A stretch of 64,000 nt of DNA from CAVVAH01 sp963746175 (GTDB taxonomy: Bacteria > Actinomycetota > Actinomycetes > JACCUZ01), in NCBI GenBank assembly GCA_963746175.1, contig CAVVAH010000001.1:1278384-1342383 (forward strand). Reading direction: 5' to 3'. The notes beneath the pieces are model-generated. The model searched no databases, was not told the origin of the DNA, and saw only the letters and a list, made by a program, of their open reading frames with translations. A program made the translations under genes and the position numbers. Below, in pieces: positions 20,118 through 29,264 of the stretch. Numbering within the stretch: the first letter of the stretch is position 1; every line of letters starts with the position of its first letter.

Positions 20118-22687
20118 GTGCCCAGCGCTGCCGCCCGCATGAACGTGACCCGCGACGAGGCCCAGGCCCGGGCACGGTTGCTCGAGGTGGCGTCGTACGA
20201 CGTCGAGCTGGACCTCACCGTGGGCGACGTCACGTTCGACTCCCTCACGACGGTGCAGTTCACCTGCTCTGAGCCGGGCGCCGCGACCTTCGTCGACCTG
20301 CTCGCCGACGAGGTGGCGCAGATCACGCTGAACGGCCGGTCGCTCGACCCGCGCTCGGTCTACGACGGCGCGCGCATCCACCTCGACGACCTGGCCGCCG
20401 ACAACGAGCTCACGGTGCGCGCGACCTGCCGCTACATGCACACCGGCGAGGGGCTGCATCGCTTCGTCGACCCCGTCGACAAGTCCGTGTACCTCTACAC
20501 CCAGTTCCAGGTCGCGGACTCGCGGCGCGTCTTCACGGTGTTCGAGCAGCCCGACCTCAAGGCCACCTTCGCGTTCACGGTCACCGCGCCCGACGACTGG
20601 GCAGGTCGTGTCCAACGAGCCGACGCCGGAGCCGCAGGCGGTCGGCCTGGGCAACGCGACCTGGCGCTTCGCCGCGACGCCGCGCATCTCGTCGTACATC
20701 ACTGCGCTGGTCGCCGGCCCGTACCACCGGCTCGACGGCGAGTACCGCGACGGCGACCGGGTCGTGCCGCTGTCGGTGTTCTGCCGCGAGTCGCTGGCGG
20801 CGCACCTCGACACCGACGTCATCCTCGAGGAGACCCGTCAGGGCTTCGCGTTCTTCGAGGCGATGTTCGACACGCCGTACCCCTTCACCAAGTACGACCA
20901 GCTCTTCGTCCCCGAGTACAACTCCGGCGCGATGGAGAACGCCGGCTGCGTCACGCTGAACGAGGACTACGTCTTCCGCTCGCGGGTCCCGCAGGTGTCG
21001 TACGAGCGACGGTGCATCACGATCCTGCACGAGCTCGCCCACATGTGGTTCGGCGACCTCGTGACGATGCGGTGGTGGGACGACCTCTGGCTCAACGAGT
21101 CGTTCGCCGAGTGGGTCAGCACCATGGCCGCCGCGGAGGCCACCTCGTGGACGTCGGCCTGGACGACGTTCGCCAACACCGACAAGACCTGGGCCTACCG
21201 CCAGGACCAGCTCCCGTCGACGCACCCGATCGCGGCCGAGATCAACGACCTCGAGGACGTCGAGGTCAACTTCGACGGCATCACCTACGCCAAGGGCGCC
21301 GCGGTCCTCAAGCTGCTCGCGGCCTGGGTCGGCCGCGACGCCTTCGTCGACGGGCTGCGCGCGTACTTCCGGGCGTTCGCGTGGCAGAACACCACGTTGT
21401 CCGACCTGCTGGGCAAGCTCGAGGAGACTTCCGGCCGCGACCTCAAGGCCTGGTCCGCGGAGTGGCTGGAGACCGCCGGGGTCAACACCCTGCGTGCCGA
21501 GTTCGAGACCGACGACGAGGACCGGTTCACGTCGTTCGCCATCCGCCAGACCGCTCCGGAGGGATGGCCGACCCTGCGGTCGCACCGCCTCGCGATCGGC
21601 CTCTACGAACGCACCGGGGAGGGGCTCGTCCGTACTCACCGGGTCGAGCTCGACGCCGGTGGCGCGTCGACCGAGATCGCCGGACCTGGTTGGTCGGCGG
21701 CGGCCGGACCTCGTCCTGGTCAACGACGACGATCTCACCTATGCCAAGGTGCGGCTCGACGACCGGTCGCTGGAGACGCTGCGCGACTCGATGGGCGAGA
21801 TCCGCGAGACGCTGCCCCGCTCGCTGTGCTGGTCGGCTGCGTGGGACATGACCCGTGACGCGGAGATGTCGACGCAGGACTACGTCAGCCTGGTGCTGGC
21901 CGGTGTCCGGACCGAGACCGACAGCTCGGTCGTGCGGACCGTGCTGCGGCAGGCGGACACCGCTTGCCTGCTGTACTGCGACCCGGCACAGCGCCGCGAC
22001 GTGCGCAACCAGCTCGCCGCCGGCCTGACGCAGCTGATGCACGAGGCGATGCCGGGCTGCGACTCGCAGCTGCAGTTCGTCCGTGCGTTCGCCTCGGCCG
22101 CGGCCAGCGACGAGCACCTCGCCGTGGTCCGCGCTCTGCTCGACGGCACCGAGCAGCTCGGCGAGCTGGTCGTCGACACCGACCTGCGCTGGCACCTGCT
22201 CCACCAGCTGGTGGCGAGCGGCAAGGCGGCGGACGACGAGATCGACCGCGAGCTCGACGCCGACGACACCGCGACGGGTCGCCGGCAGGCCGCGGCAGCC
22301 CTCGCCGCCCGGCCCCAGGCGACGGCCAAGGCCGAGGCCTGGGCGGCGGTCGTCGAGGGCGACGAGCTGCCGAACGCCATCCAGACCGCGGTGATCGGCG
22401 GCTTCGCCAACATCGAGCACCTCGACCTGCTCCGGCCCTACGTCGACGCCTACTTCGACTCGCTCACCCGGGTCTGGGAGGAGCGGACGAACGAGACGGC
22501 GCAGACCATCGTCATCGGCCTCTTCCCCACGCTGCTCGCCGAGCAGGCCACCGTCGACCGCTCCGACGCCTGGCTGGTCGAGCACCGCGACGCCGCGCCG
22601 GCCCTGCGCCGGCTCGTCGGCGAGTCACGGGACGGCGTGGCCCGCGCGATCCGCGCCCAGCAGCTGTCCGCCCGCTCCGCCGGATAG
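20118..22687 (+). CDS. pepN: Aminopeptidase N, interrupted by two one-base frameshifts
   Basis: M1-family zinc aminopeptidase. The reading frame holds from GTG to FTVTAPDDW, skips one base near 20598-20601 and resumes QVVSNEPTPEP, then skips one base near 21680-21683 and resumes DLVGRRRPDLVLVNDDD to the stop. The exopeptidase motif SGAMENAGCVTLNED and the zinc site HELAHMWFGDLVTMRWW with the third ligand in LNESFAEW are intact in the middle frame, and the ERAP1-like C-terminal domain is complete. The footprint of 2570 nt is 856 codons plus two bases, the normal size of actinobacterial PepN (855 residues). Two surplus G residues are the simplest explanation. Confidence 0.9.
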
Positions 22688-22694
22688 GGCTGCC

Positions 22695-23075
22695 GTTCGC
22701 TGCGCGTCCGCTGTCCCGCCGTCGTGGCGCGGGGCCCCTCTCCCGCCGTCGGGCTCCTGTCAGAGCGCTTTGGAGGAGGGGCGCGGCCACCCGCCGTGCG
22801 CCTGTCTCGGTTCGTGGACAATTCCAGGCGGAACTCCGTGCTTCACACGGCTTAGTGGTGCTTGTCGTGGCGTGCACGCCACGACAAGCACGCTTTCACC
22901 ACGACAAGCAGCAGGTTGGATCGTGGTTGTCTCGACAGGCGGACGGGAACCGACGGCGAGCGCCCGGACGGCGCAGCGTCCGCGTCCTTGGCGCTCTTGA
23001 CCTGATCTGCAGGGACCGACGGCGAGCGGCGGGAACGGCGCAGCGTCCGCGTCCTTGGCGCTCGTGATCTGACCG
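22695..23075 (+). repeat. Complex intergenic repeat, copy A
   Basis: About 380 bp matched, in inverted orientation and with roughly 85-90 percent identity in its central 260 bp by eye, by 26040-26440. Parts in order: the dispersed GTCAGAGCG core (22759), TTCACACGGCTTAGTG (22842), a perfect 34-nt palindrome (22858-22891), a further half-site CACCACGACAAGCA, GGATCGTGGTTGTCTCGACA, and two 67-bp tandem units starting at 22945 and 23012, each containing CAGCGTCCGCGTCCTTGG. It fills the 426-bp convergent gap after pepN, in which no gene is supported. Confidence 0.88.
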
Positions 23076-23113
23076 GAGCTGACGAGAATAGAGGAGCCGG
23101 ACGACCGGAAGCC

Positions 23114-23509
23114 CTACTCCGGGGTGTCGGTGTGCAGCGAGCGCGGGACGTGGGCGTGCTCGGCCAGGGCGAGCACGCCGGAGGCGATGCCGCCGGCGAG
23201 GTCGCCGGCCTGGAACGCCGAGGTCATCGTCATCGCGGCGAGGCCGGCAGCCCGGTCGTCGAGCCGCCGCCGTACCTCCGTGCCCGTCACGACCTCGACC
23301 CGGCGAGCGCCGGGGTCGACGGCGACCAGGACGGTGCGGGGCGCCTCGTCGCCGAGCGCGCCGTGCAGCTGCAGCGCCGTGGCCCGGCTGTCGCCCTCGA
23401 GCGTCCCGACGTAGACCGAGACCGGCAGCTGCGACTGCTGCTTCGCGAGCCGGATGGCTCGCACCACGTCGTCCTGCTGACGGGCCGAGAACGCGTCACC
23501 AGCGGGCAC
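23114..23509 (-). CDS. DUF5130 (TPM-like) domain protein
   Basis: A 131-residue soluble protein matching the actinobacterial DUF5130 group, related to the TPM fold: FSARQQDDVVRAIRLAK, SVYVGTLEGDSRATALQL and VLVAVDPGARRVEVVTG. TPM-like proteins are often tied to envelope processes; the role here is unknown. It starts at GTG with a strong GGGGGAGGT 7 nt upstream and overlaps the preceding membrane-protein gene by 14 bp, so the two are probably translated together and may form a complex at the membrane. Confidence 0.8.
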   Translation of the reverse strand: MPAGDAFSARQQDDVVRAIRLAKQQSQLPVSVYVGTLEGDSRATALQLHGALGDEAPRTVLVAVDPGARRVEVVTGTEVRRRLDDRAAGLAAMTMTSAFQAGDLAGGIASGVLALAEHAHVPRSLHTDTPE

Positions 23510-23864
23510 TTGCGCCACCTCCCCCGGCGGTCGCGGTGGCACGGCGCACCGCAGTGTCGGCGTCGTCCGGACCGTTGAACCACACAGGTGCGGCCCACCA
23601 GCCCAGCCCCGGCCGGTAGCGCGGGCCGCGCGCCATCGAGGGAGCCGAGACGAGCACCACGATCGCCACGAAGAGGGCAGCCGGGATGCCGACGAAGAGG
23701 AGCAGGGTCTCGAGGACGGAGAGCCCGCTGCCGGTCTGCTGGCCGTCGTCGGTGTTCGCCGCATAGCTGGCGGCGTACGCCGGGGTGCCGGCCGCGAGGG
23801 TGGTGAGCAGGACGACGGTCGCGGCAGCCGCGACGGAGGCCGTGCGCAGGAGTCGTGCAGTCAC
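23496..23864 (-). CDS. Membrane protein with signal peptide, upstream of DUF5130 gene
   Basis: A 122-residue protein with an N-terminal signal sequence (LLRTASVAAAATVVLLTTLAAG, described as one 22-residue hydrophobic run ending at an APAYA-like cleavage region), a Tyr/Asn-rich linker, and one membrane segment (LETLLLFVGIPAALFVAIVVLV). The C-terminal tail contains WWAAPVWFNGPDDAD. No family recognised. It follows malQ by 13 bp on the same strand and overlaps the DUF5130 gene. GTG start without a strong Shine-Dalgarno. Confidence 0.72.
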   Translation of the reverse strand: MTARLLRTASVAAAATVVLLTTLAAGTPAYAASYAANTDDGQQTGSGLSVLETLLLFVGIPAALFVAIVVLVSAPSMARGPRYRPGLGWWAAPVWFNGPDDADTAVRRATATAGGGGASARW

Positions 23865-23877
23865 GGGGTGAACCGTA

Positions 23878-26016
23878 CTAGTCGCGGTCGCCGCAGCGGA
23901 CCGCGGCGGCCAGCTCGGCCGCCCGTGCCGAGCCGAGCAGGTCGTCGAGCAGCACCGGCCTGCCGGCACCGTCGCACAGCGGGACCTGCCAGTTGGGGTA
24001 CTCCCCGTGCGTGCCGGGCTGGTTCATGGCGCGCAGCTCACCGACGACGTCGGTGAGGGCCACGCCCAGCAGCCGGCTCGGTGTCGCGGCGAGCGCCCGG
24101 TGCAGTGCGACGGTCACCGCCTCGACGTCTCGCTCCGCCCCGGCCGCCAGCCAGCCGCGCTCCACCAGCAGCGCCAGCCAGCTGGCCCGGTCGGCCTCGT
24201 CGACCGCGGTCTCCTCCGACACCGAGCGGGTGAGCAGCCCCAGGCCGGCGCGGATCCTGATGTGCTCGCCGGCGAGGTAGCCGGCAGTGGGCGGCAGGTC
24301 ATGGGTGGTGACGGTCGCCAGGCAGAGCCGACGCCACGTCTCCGGCGGCCTCGGCTGGCCCTGGCCGTCGCGCTCGAACCACAGGATGGAGGTGCCGAGC
24401 ACCCCGCGGTCGGCGAGGTAGTCCCGCGCCCATGGCTCCACGGTCCCGAGGTCCTCGCCGACCACCAGGGCGCCGGCCCGCCAGGCCTCCAGCGCCAGGA
24501 TGCCGACCAGCGCCTCGTGGTCGAAGCGCACGTAGGTGCCCTCCGCCGCGGTCCGCCCCTCGGGGACCCACCAGAGCCGGAACAGCCCGATGACGTGGTC
24601 GACCCGGATGCCGCCCGCGTGCCGCAGCACCGTGCGCAGCATGTCGCGGTACGGCAGGTAGCCGGCCTCCGCGAGCCGGTCCGGCCGCCACGGCGGCTGC
24701 GACCAGTCCTGGCCGACCTGGTTGAACGCGTCCGGCGGGGCACCGACCGTCACGCCGCGGGCCATCACGTCCTGCAGCGCCCAGGTGTCCGCGCCGTCCG
24801 CGTGTACGCCGACGGCCAGGTCGTGGACCACGCCCAGGGGCATCCCGGCGGCCCGGGCGCGCGCCTGCGCGTCGCCGAGCTGTTCGTCCACCACCCACTG
24901 CAGCCAGCAGTAGAAGTCGACCCGGTCGGCGAGGTCGGACCGCGCCGCGGCGACGGCGGACGAACCCGGCATCCGCAGGTCCAGGGGCCACTCGCTCCAG
25001 ACGTCGCCGTGCACCTCGGCGAGCGCGCACCAGGTCGCGAAGTCGACCAGCCCCGCGCCTTCGCGCGCCAGGAAGCCCTGGTAGTCGGCCTCCCGCGCAG
25101 CGCTGCGCGGCACCGAGTGCACCAGCGTCAGCGCCGACCGCTTCGCCTCCCACACCGCGTCCCGGTCGAGCAGCGCGGACGACGCGCTCGTGGCCCGCTG
25201 CAGCAGCGCGGTTCGCTCGATCTCGGACCGGACCGCGCCCGTCAGGTAGGCGTGCTCCGGCACCCGCTCGACGCGGACGTACAGCGGGCTCACGAACCGC
25301 CGGGTCACCGGCAGGTACGGGGACGGCTCGACCGGCACGGTCGGCGAGGGCGCGTGCAGCGGGTTGACGAGGACGAAGCCCGCCCCCAGGTCCTGGCCGC
25401 ACCACTGTGCGAGCTCGCCGAGGTCGTCGAGGTCGCCGTGGCCCCACGAGCGACGGGACCGCACCGAGTAGAGCTGGGTCATGAGGCCCCACGTCGGCGG
25501 CCCGTCGGCCACCTCGGGCGGCAGCTCCAGCCGGTCCGGCGTCACGACCAGTGGCACCCGCGCCCGTTCGACCTGCTCGTCGCCGACCGAGGCCACCAGC
25601 TCGTGCCAGCCCAGCGGCAGGTCGCCCGGCACCGCGAACGTCGCCTCGCCGACGAGGGAGCCGTCGACCTCCTGCGGGTCGACCCACCGGTCGACGGCGG
25701 GCAGGTCGACCCGGCCGCCGCCCTCGAGCTCGGCGTGCAGCCGGACCGGCGCGAGGTGCGGGACGTGCACCGGTACCTCGGTCGGCCGCCCCGACCGGGT
25801 CACGACGCAGGGGGGCAGGGTGCGCCGCCACGGCGCCTGCCGCACGGCGACGAGGGAGGCCACGACCGAGTCGTCGGTGTGCGCCGGCACGCCGAGCGCG
25901 GCCAGCACCGCCTCGACCGACTCGCGGGAGACCTGGGTGTGGCGGCCCTGCCAGTCCCAGAACTCGGTGGCGACCCCGTAGGCGTGGGCGAGCTCGACGA
26001 GGTCGGGGGTCAGCAC
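23878..26016 (-). CDS. malQ: 4-alpha-glucanotransferase (amylomaltase, GH77)
   Basis: Amylomaltase of 712 residues that moves maltooligosaccharide segments between glucan chains in glycogen and maltodextrin turnover. The N-terminal 170 residues are the extra beta-sandwich domain of actinobacterial MalQ. GH77 motifs are clear: GGIRVDHVIGLFRLWWVPEG with the Asp nucleophile, VVGEDLGTVEPW with the acid/base Glu, and TVTTHDLPPTAGY. GTG start. The gene and its two small downstream partners are flanked by the inverted repeats at 22695-23075 and 26040-26440. Confidence 0.95.
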   Translation of the reverse strand: MLTPDLVELAHAYGVATEFWDWQGRHTQVSRESVEAVLAALGVPAHTDDSVVASLVAVRQAPWRRTLPPCVVTRSGRPTEVPVHVPHLAPVRLHAELEGGGRVDLPAVDRWVDPQEVDGSLVGEATFAVPGDLPLGWHELVASVGDEQVERARVPLVVTPDRLELPPEVADGPPTWGLMTQLYSVRSRRSWGHGDLDDLGELAQWCGQDLGAGFVLVNPLHAPSPTVPVEPSPYLPVTRRFVSPLYVRVERVPEHAYLTGAVRSEIERTALLQRATSASSALLDRDAVWEAKRSALTLVHSVPRSAAREADYQGFLAREGAGLVDFATWCALAEVHGDVWSEWPLDLRMPGSSAVAAARSDLADRVDFYCWLQWVVDEQLGDAQARARAAGMPLGVVHDLAVGVHADGADTWALQDVMARGVTVGAPPDAFNQVGQDWSQPPWRPDRLAEAGYLPYRDMLRTVLRHAGGIRVDHVIGLFRLWWVPEGRTAAEGTYVRFDHEALVGILALEAWRAGALVVGEDLGTVEPWARDYLADRGVLGTSILWFERDGQGQPRPPETWRRLCLATVTTHDLPPTAGYLAGEHIRIRAGLGLLTRSVSEETAVDEADRASWLALLVERGWLAAGAERDVEAVTVALHRALAATPSRLLGVALTDVVGELRAMNQPGTHGEYPNWQVPLCDGAGRPVLLDDLLGSARAAELAAAVRCGDRD

Positions 26017-26039
26017 GCGGCGAGCCTAGACACGCTCTG

Positions 26040-26440
26040 GTGGGAGGTCCGTTCCCGCCGCCCGCCGTCGGTCCCGGCAGGTCAGGTCAAGAGCGCCAAG
26101 GACGCGGACGCTGCGCCGTTCCAGCCGCTCGCCGTCGGTCCCGGCAGGTCAGGTCAAGAGCGCCAAGGACGCGGACGCTGCGCCGTTCCAGCCGCTCGCC
26201 ATCGGTCCCTGTCCGCCTGTCGAGACAACCACGATCCGACCTGCTGCTTGTCGTGGTGAAGTTGCTTGTCGTGGCGTGCACGCCACGACAAGCAGCACTA
26301 AGCCGTGTGAAGGAACGGAGATCGGATCGGAATCGTCCGCGGACCGAGACAAGCGGAAGGTGACGGACGGCGGCTGGCGACACCTCTCCTCCCCAGCCGC
26401 TCTGACGCGCACCGGCGACGGCGGTCAGCGGACACGCAGT
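26040..26440 (-). repeat. Complex intergenic repeat, copy B (inverted relative to copy A)
   Basis: The reverse complement of this stretch follows copy A part by part: dispersed core (26395-26406), TTCACACGGCTTAGTG, a perfect 32-nt palindrome (26263-26294), the extra half-site, the TCGTGGTTGTCTCGACA block, and two 67-bp units (period measured between GTCCCGGCAG at 26071 and 26138) that are nearly identical to each other. It occupies the 434-bp gap between the malQ start and the end of the HNH gene, where no gene is supported. Confidence 0.88.
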
Positions 26441-26450
26441 CCGGCCGACG

Positions 26451-26975
26451 TCAGGCGGAGACGACGGCCGCGGCGCTGTCCCCGCCGTACGCCGAGAGGT
26501 ACGGCGCCCAGCTCGGGTCCGACCGTCCGGTGCCGAGCACCCGCCAGGCGCTGCCGGACGGCTCCTGCGGCGGGTGCAGCCGCCAGCCGATCTCCGCGAC
26601 GGTGCGGTCGGCCTTGACGTGGTTGCAGCGCCGGCAGGCCGAGACCACGTTGTCCCACTCGTGCCGGCCACCGCGGCTGCGCGGCACGACGTGGTCGATG
26701 CTCGTGGCCGGTACGCCGCAGTACACGCAGCGGCCGCCGTCGCGGACGAAGACGGCCCGTCGCGTGAGCGGGACCGGGCCGCGGTGGGGCAGGCGCACGT
26801 AGCGCGTCAGACGGACCACGGCGGGTGCATGCATCTCGAAGGTGGAGCTGTGCAGCACGAGGTCGGACTGCTCGACCGCGATGGCCTTGCGCATCAGCAC
26901 GAGCAGCAGCGCTCGGCGCGCGGGCACGACGCAGAGCGGCTCGTACGTCGCGTTGAGCACAAGGGCGTGGCCCAT
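26451..26975 (-). CDS. HNH endonuclease domain protein
   Basis: A 174-residue protein widely present in actinobacteria. An N-terminal domain (ALVLNATYEPLCVVPARRAL) precedes a zinc-bound HNH nuclease: CVYCGVPATSIDHVVPRSRGG, then WDNVVSACRRCNHVKADRT, with both CxxC pairs and the catalytic His. Cellular role is unknown; it is not next to a methylase, so a restriction role is not indicated. ATG start with GGAGG 5 nt upstream. It is divergent from the prolyl oligopeptidase gene. Confidence 0.88.
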   Translation of the reverse strand: MGHALVLNATYEPLCVVPARRALLLVLMRKAIAVEQSDLVLHSSTFEMHAPAVVRLTRYVRLPHRGPVPLTRRAVFVRDGGRCVYCGVPATSIDHVVPRSRGGRHEWDNVVSACRRCNHVKADRTVAEIGWRLHPPQEPSGSAWRVLGTGRSDPSWAPYLSAYGGDSAAAVVSA

Positions 26976-27098
26976 CGGCGCCTCCGACAACGGGCCCGGC
27001 ACGTGGCTCGTGCCGGGTCGGCACTGATCAGTGTGACGTGCCGCACGTCCTGGCGCCACCGACAGGCCGCCAGGCGGCCGACGGATACGGTGACCGCC

Positions 27099-29207
27099 AT
27101 GTCGAGCCCCGTGTACCCCGAGGCCCGCCGCAGTGACGACGCGGACACCCTGCACGGCACCGTGGTGCCGGATCCCTACCGGTGGCTGGAGGATCCGGCG
27201 TCGCCGGAGTCGTCGGCGTGGCTGGCTGCGCAGGACGCGCTGCTCGAGTCCGGCCGGTGGTCGGGCGACGCGGAGGTGCACGACCGGCTGGCGGCGCGGG
27301 TGGGAGAGCTGCTCGGGGCGGGCCTGGTCGGAGCGCCGGCCTGGCGCGGCGAACGGCAGTTCTTCGTCCGCCGGACGGCCGACCAGGAGCACGCCGTGCT
27401 GCTCACCGTCGACCCCGACGGCACCGAGCGCGTCCTCGTCGATCCCGTCGCCGTCGACCCGTCCGGCGCGACGACGCTGGACGCGTGGCAGCCGTCGAAG
27501 GAGGGCGACCGGCTGGCGTACCAGCTCTCGCACGGCGGTACCGAGGAGTCGCTGCTGCACGTGGTCGACGTCGTCACCGGTGAGCAGCTCGAGGAGCCGA
27601 TCGACCGCACGCGCTACTCGCCCGTCGCGTGGCTGCCCGGCGGGAAGGCGTACTACTACGTGCGCCGCATCGCGCCGGAGCTGACGCCCGAGGGCGAGGA
27701 GCAGTACCACCGACGCGTCTGGCTGCACCGGCTCGGTACCGACCCGGCCGATGACGTCGAGATCCTCGGCGCCGGCCTCGACCGCACGAGCTATTTCGGC
27801 GTCACCGTGTCGATGGACGGCCGGTGGCTGGTCGTCGGGGCGTCGACAGGCACCGCGCCGCGCAACGACCTGTGGTTGGCCGACCTCTCCGACGGCCGGC
27901 TCGAGTCCCCGGACCTGCGCGTCGTGCAGCAGGACGTCGACGCGAGCACCTCGATGCACGTCGGCCGCGACGGCCGCGTCTACCTGTTCACCGACCGCGA
28001 CGCGTCACGCGGCCGGCTGATGGTGACGACGCCCGACGCCACGGCGTACGAGTCGTGGACTGACCTGGTGCCCGAGGACGACGAAGCCGTGCTGGAGGGC
28101 TACGCCGTGCTGGACGGCGTCGGACCTGACGGCGAGCCGCCGGCCGGCGGCGGGACCCTGCTGTGCGTCTGGACCCGGCACGCGGTGAGCGAGCTGACCA
28201 CGCACGCGCTCGGCACCGGCGAGCGGACCGGCTCGGTCCCCCTGCCCGGGCTCGGCTCGGTGGCCGGTATCGCCGAGCGGCCGGAGGGCGGCTACGAGGC
28301 GTGGTTCGGCTACACCGACCACGTCGTCCCCTCGTCGGTCTACCGCTACGACGCGAGCACCGGCGAGACCTCGCTCTGGAGCGAGGCCCCGGGCCGGGTC
28401 GAGGTCCCGGAGGTGCACGCCCGTCAGGTGGAGTACGCCTCCGCGGACGGAACCGCCGTGCGCATGCTCGTGCTCGCCCCGACCAAGGAGCCGGACCGGC
28501 CGCGGCCGACGATCCTCTACGGCTACGGCGGGTTCAGCATCCCGATGACCCCGGGCTACTCCGCCGGCGTCCTCGCCTGGGTCGAGGCGGGCGGCGTCTA
28601 CGCGATCGCCCAGCTGCGCGGCGGCTCGGAGGAGGGCGAGCAGTGGCACCGCGACGGCATGCGCGAGAAGAAGCAGAACACGTTCGACGACTTCCACGCC
28701 GCCGCCGAGCGGCTCGTCGCCGACGGCTGGACGGCGAGCGACCGGCTGGTGGTCAACGGCGGATCCAACGGCGGTCTGCTCGTCGGCGCCGCCGTCACCC
28801 AGCGGCCGGAGCTGTTCGCCGCGGCGGTCTGCTCGGCCCCGCTGCTCGACATGGTCCGCTACGAACGGTTCGGGCTCGGTGCCACCTGGAGCGACGAGTA
28901 CGGCAGCGCCGACGTGCCCGAGGAGCTCGACTGGCTGCTCGGCTACTCGCCGTACCACCACGTCAGGGACGGCGTGGACTACCCGGCCGTCCTGTTCACG
29001 GTCTTCGACGGCGACACCCGGGTGGACCCGATGCACGCGCGCAAGATGTGTGCGGCCCTCCAGCACGCGACCTCGGGGACACGCCCGGTACTGCTCCGCC
29101 GCGAGCGTGACGTCGGTCACGGGGCCCGTGCGCTGAGCCGCTCGGTGGCGCTGACGGCCGACACGCTCGCGTTCGCCGCGCGCTGGACCGGCCTCGACCT
29201 CACCTGA
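27099..29207 (+). CDS. Prolyl oligopeptidase / oligopeptidase B (S9A)
   Basis: A 702-residue serine peptidase that cleaves short peptides. An N-terminal seven-bladed propeller (YRWLEDPASPESSAWLAAQD to about residue 430) caps the alpha/beta hydrolase domain. The triad is visible: Ser in VNGGSNGGLLVGAAVTQ, Asp in VFDGDTRVDPMHARK and His in RERDVGHGARALS. Cytoplasmic, as no signal peptide is present. Prolyl-specific and basic-specific subtypes cannot be told apart here with certainty. GTG codons a few residues upstream are possible starts. Confidence 0.92.
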   Translation: MSSPVYPEARRSDDADTLHGTVVPDPYRWLEDPASPESSAWLAAQDALLESGRWSGDAEVHDRLAARVGELLGAGLVGAPAWRGERQFFVRRTADQEHAVLLTVDPDGTERVLVDPVAVDPSGATTLDAWQPSKEGDRLAYQLSHGGTEESLLHVVDVVTGEQLEEPIDRTRYSPVAWLPGGKAYYYVRRIAPELTPEGEEQYHRRVWLHRLGTDPADDVEILGAGLDRTSYFGVTVSMDGRWLVVGASTGTAPRNDLWLADLSDGRLESPDLRVVQQDVDASTSMHVGRDGRVYLFTDRDASRGRLMVTTPDATAYESWTDLVPEDDEAVLEGYAVLDGVGPDGEPPAGGGTLLCVWTRHAVSELTTHALGTGERTGSVPLPGLGSVAGIAERPEGGYEAWFGYTDHVVPSSVYRYDASTGETSLWSEAPGRVEVPEVHARQVEYASADGTAVRMLVLAPTKEPDRPRPTILYGYGGFSIPMTPGYSAGVLAWVEAGGVYAIAQLRGGSEEGEQWHRDGMREKKQNTFDDFHAAAERLVADGWTASDRLVVNGGSNGGLLVGAAVTQRPELFAAAVCSAPLLDMVRYERFGLGATWSDEYGSADVPEELDWLLGYSPYHHVRDGVDYPAVLFTVFDGDTRVDPMHARKMCAALQHATSGTRPVLLRRERDVGHGARALSRSVALTADTLAFAARWTGLDLT

Positions 29208-29264
29208 CCTGGGGCTCGGTAGCCTCGGCGGGTCCGCTCCACCGTCCCCTTGGGAGGACCCACC

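Noticed and set aside
22770..23067. Short reading frames in both malQ-flanking repeats that share a C-terminal peptide (TAQRPRPWRS)
   Set aside because: The shared peptide reflects DNA identity of the repeats, lies over the palindrome and tandem units, and has no ribosome binding site or family match.
22695..26440. Composite transposon carrying malQ
   Set aside because: The flanking repeats contain no transposase, no terminal inverted repeats of the insertion-sequence type and no target duplication that I can see.
26451..26975. Restriction-modification system around the HNH gene
   Set aside because: No methyltransferase or specificity gene is nearby, and this HNH type is widespread as a single chromosomal gene in actinobacteria.
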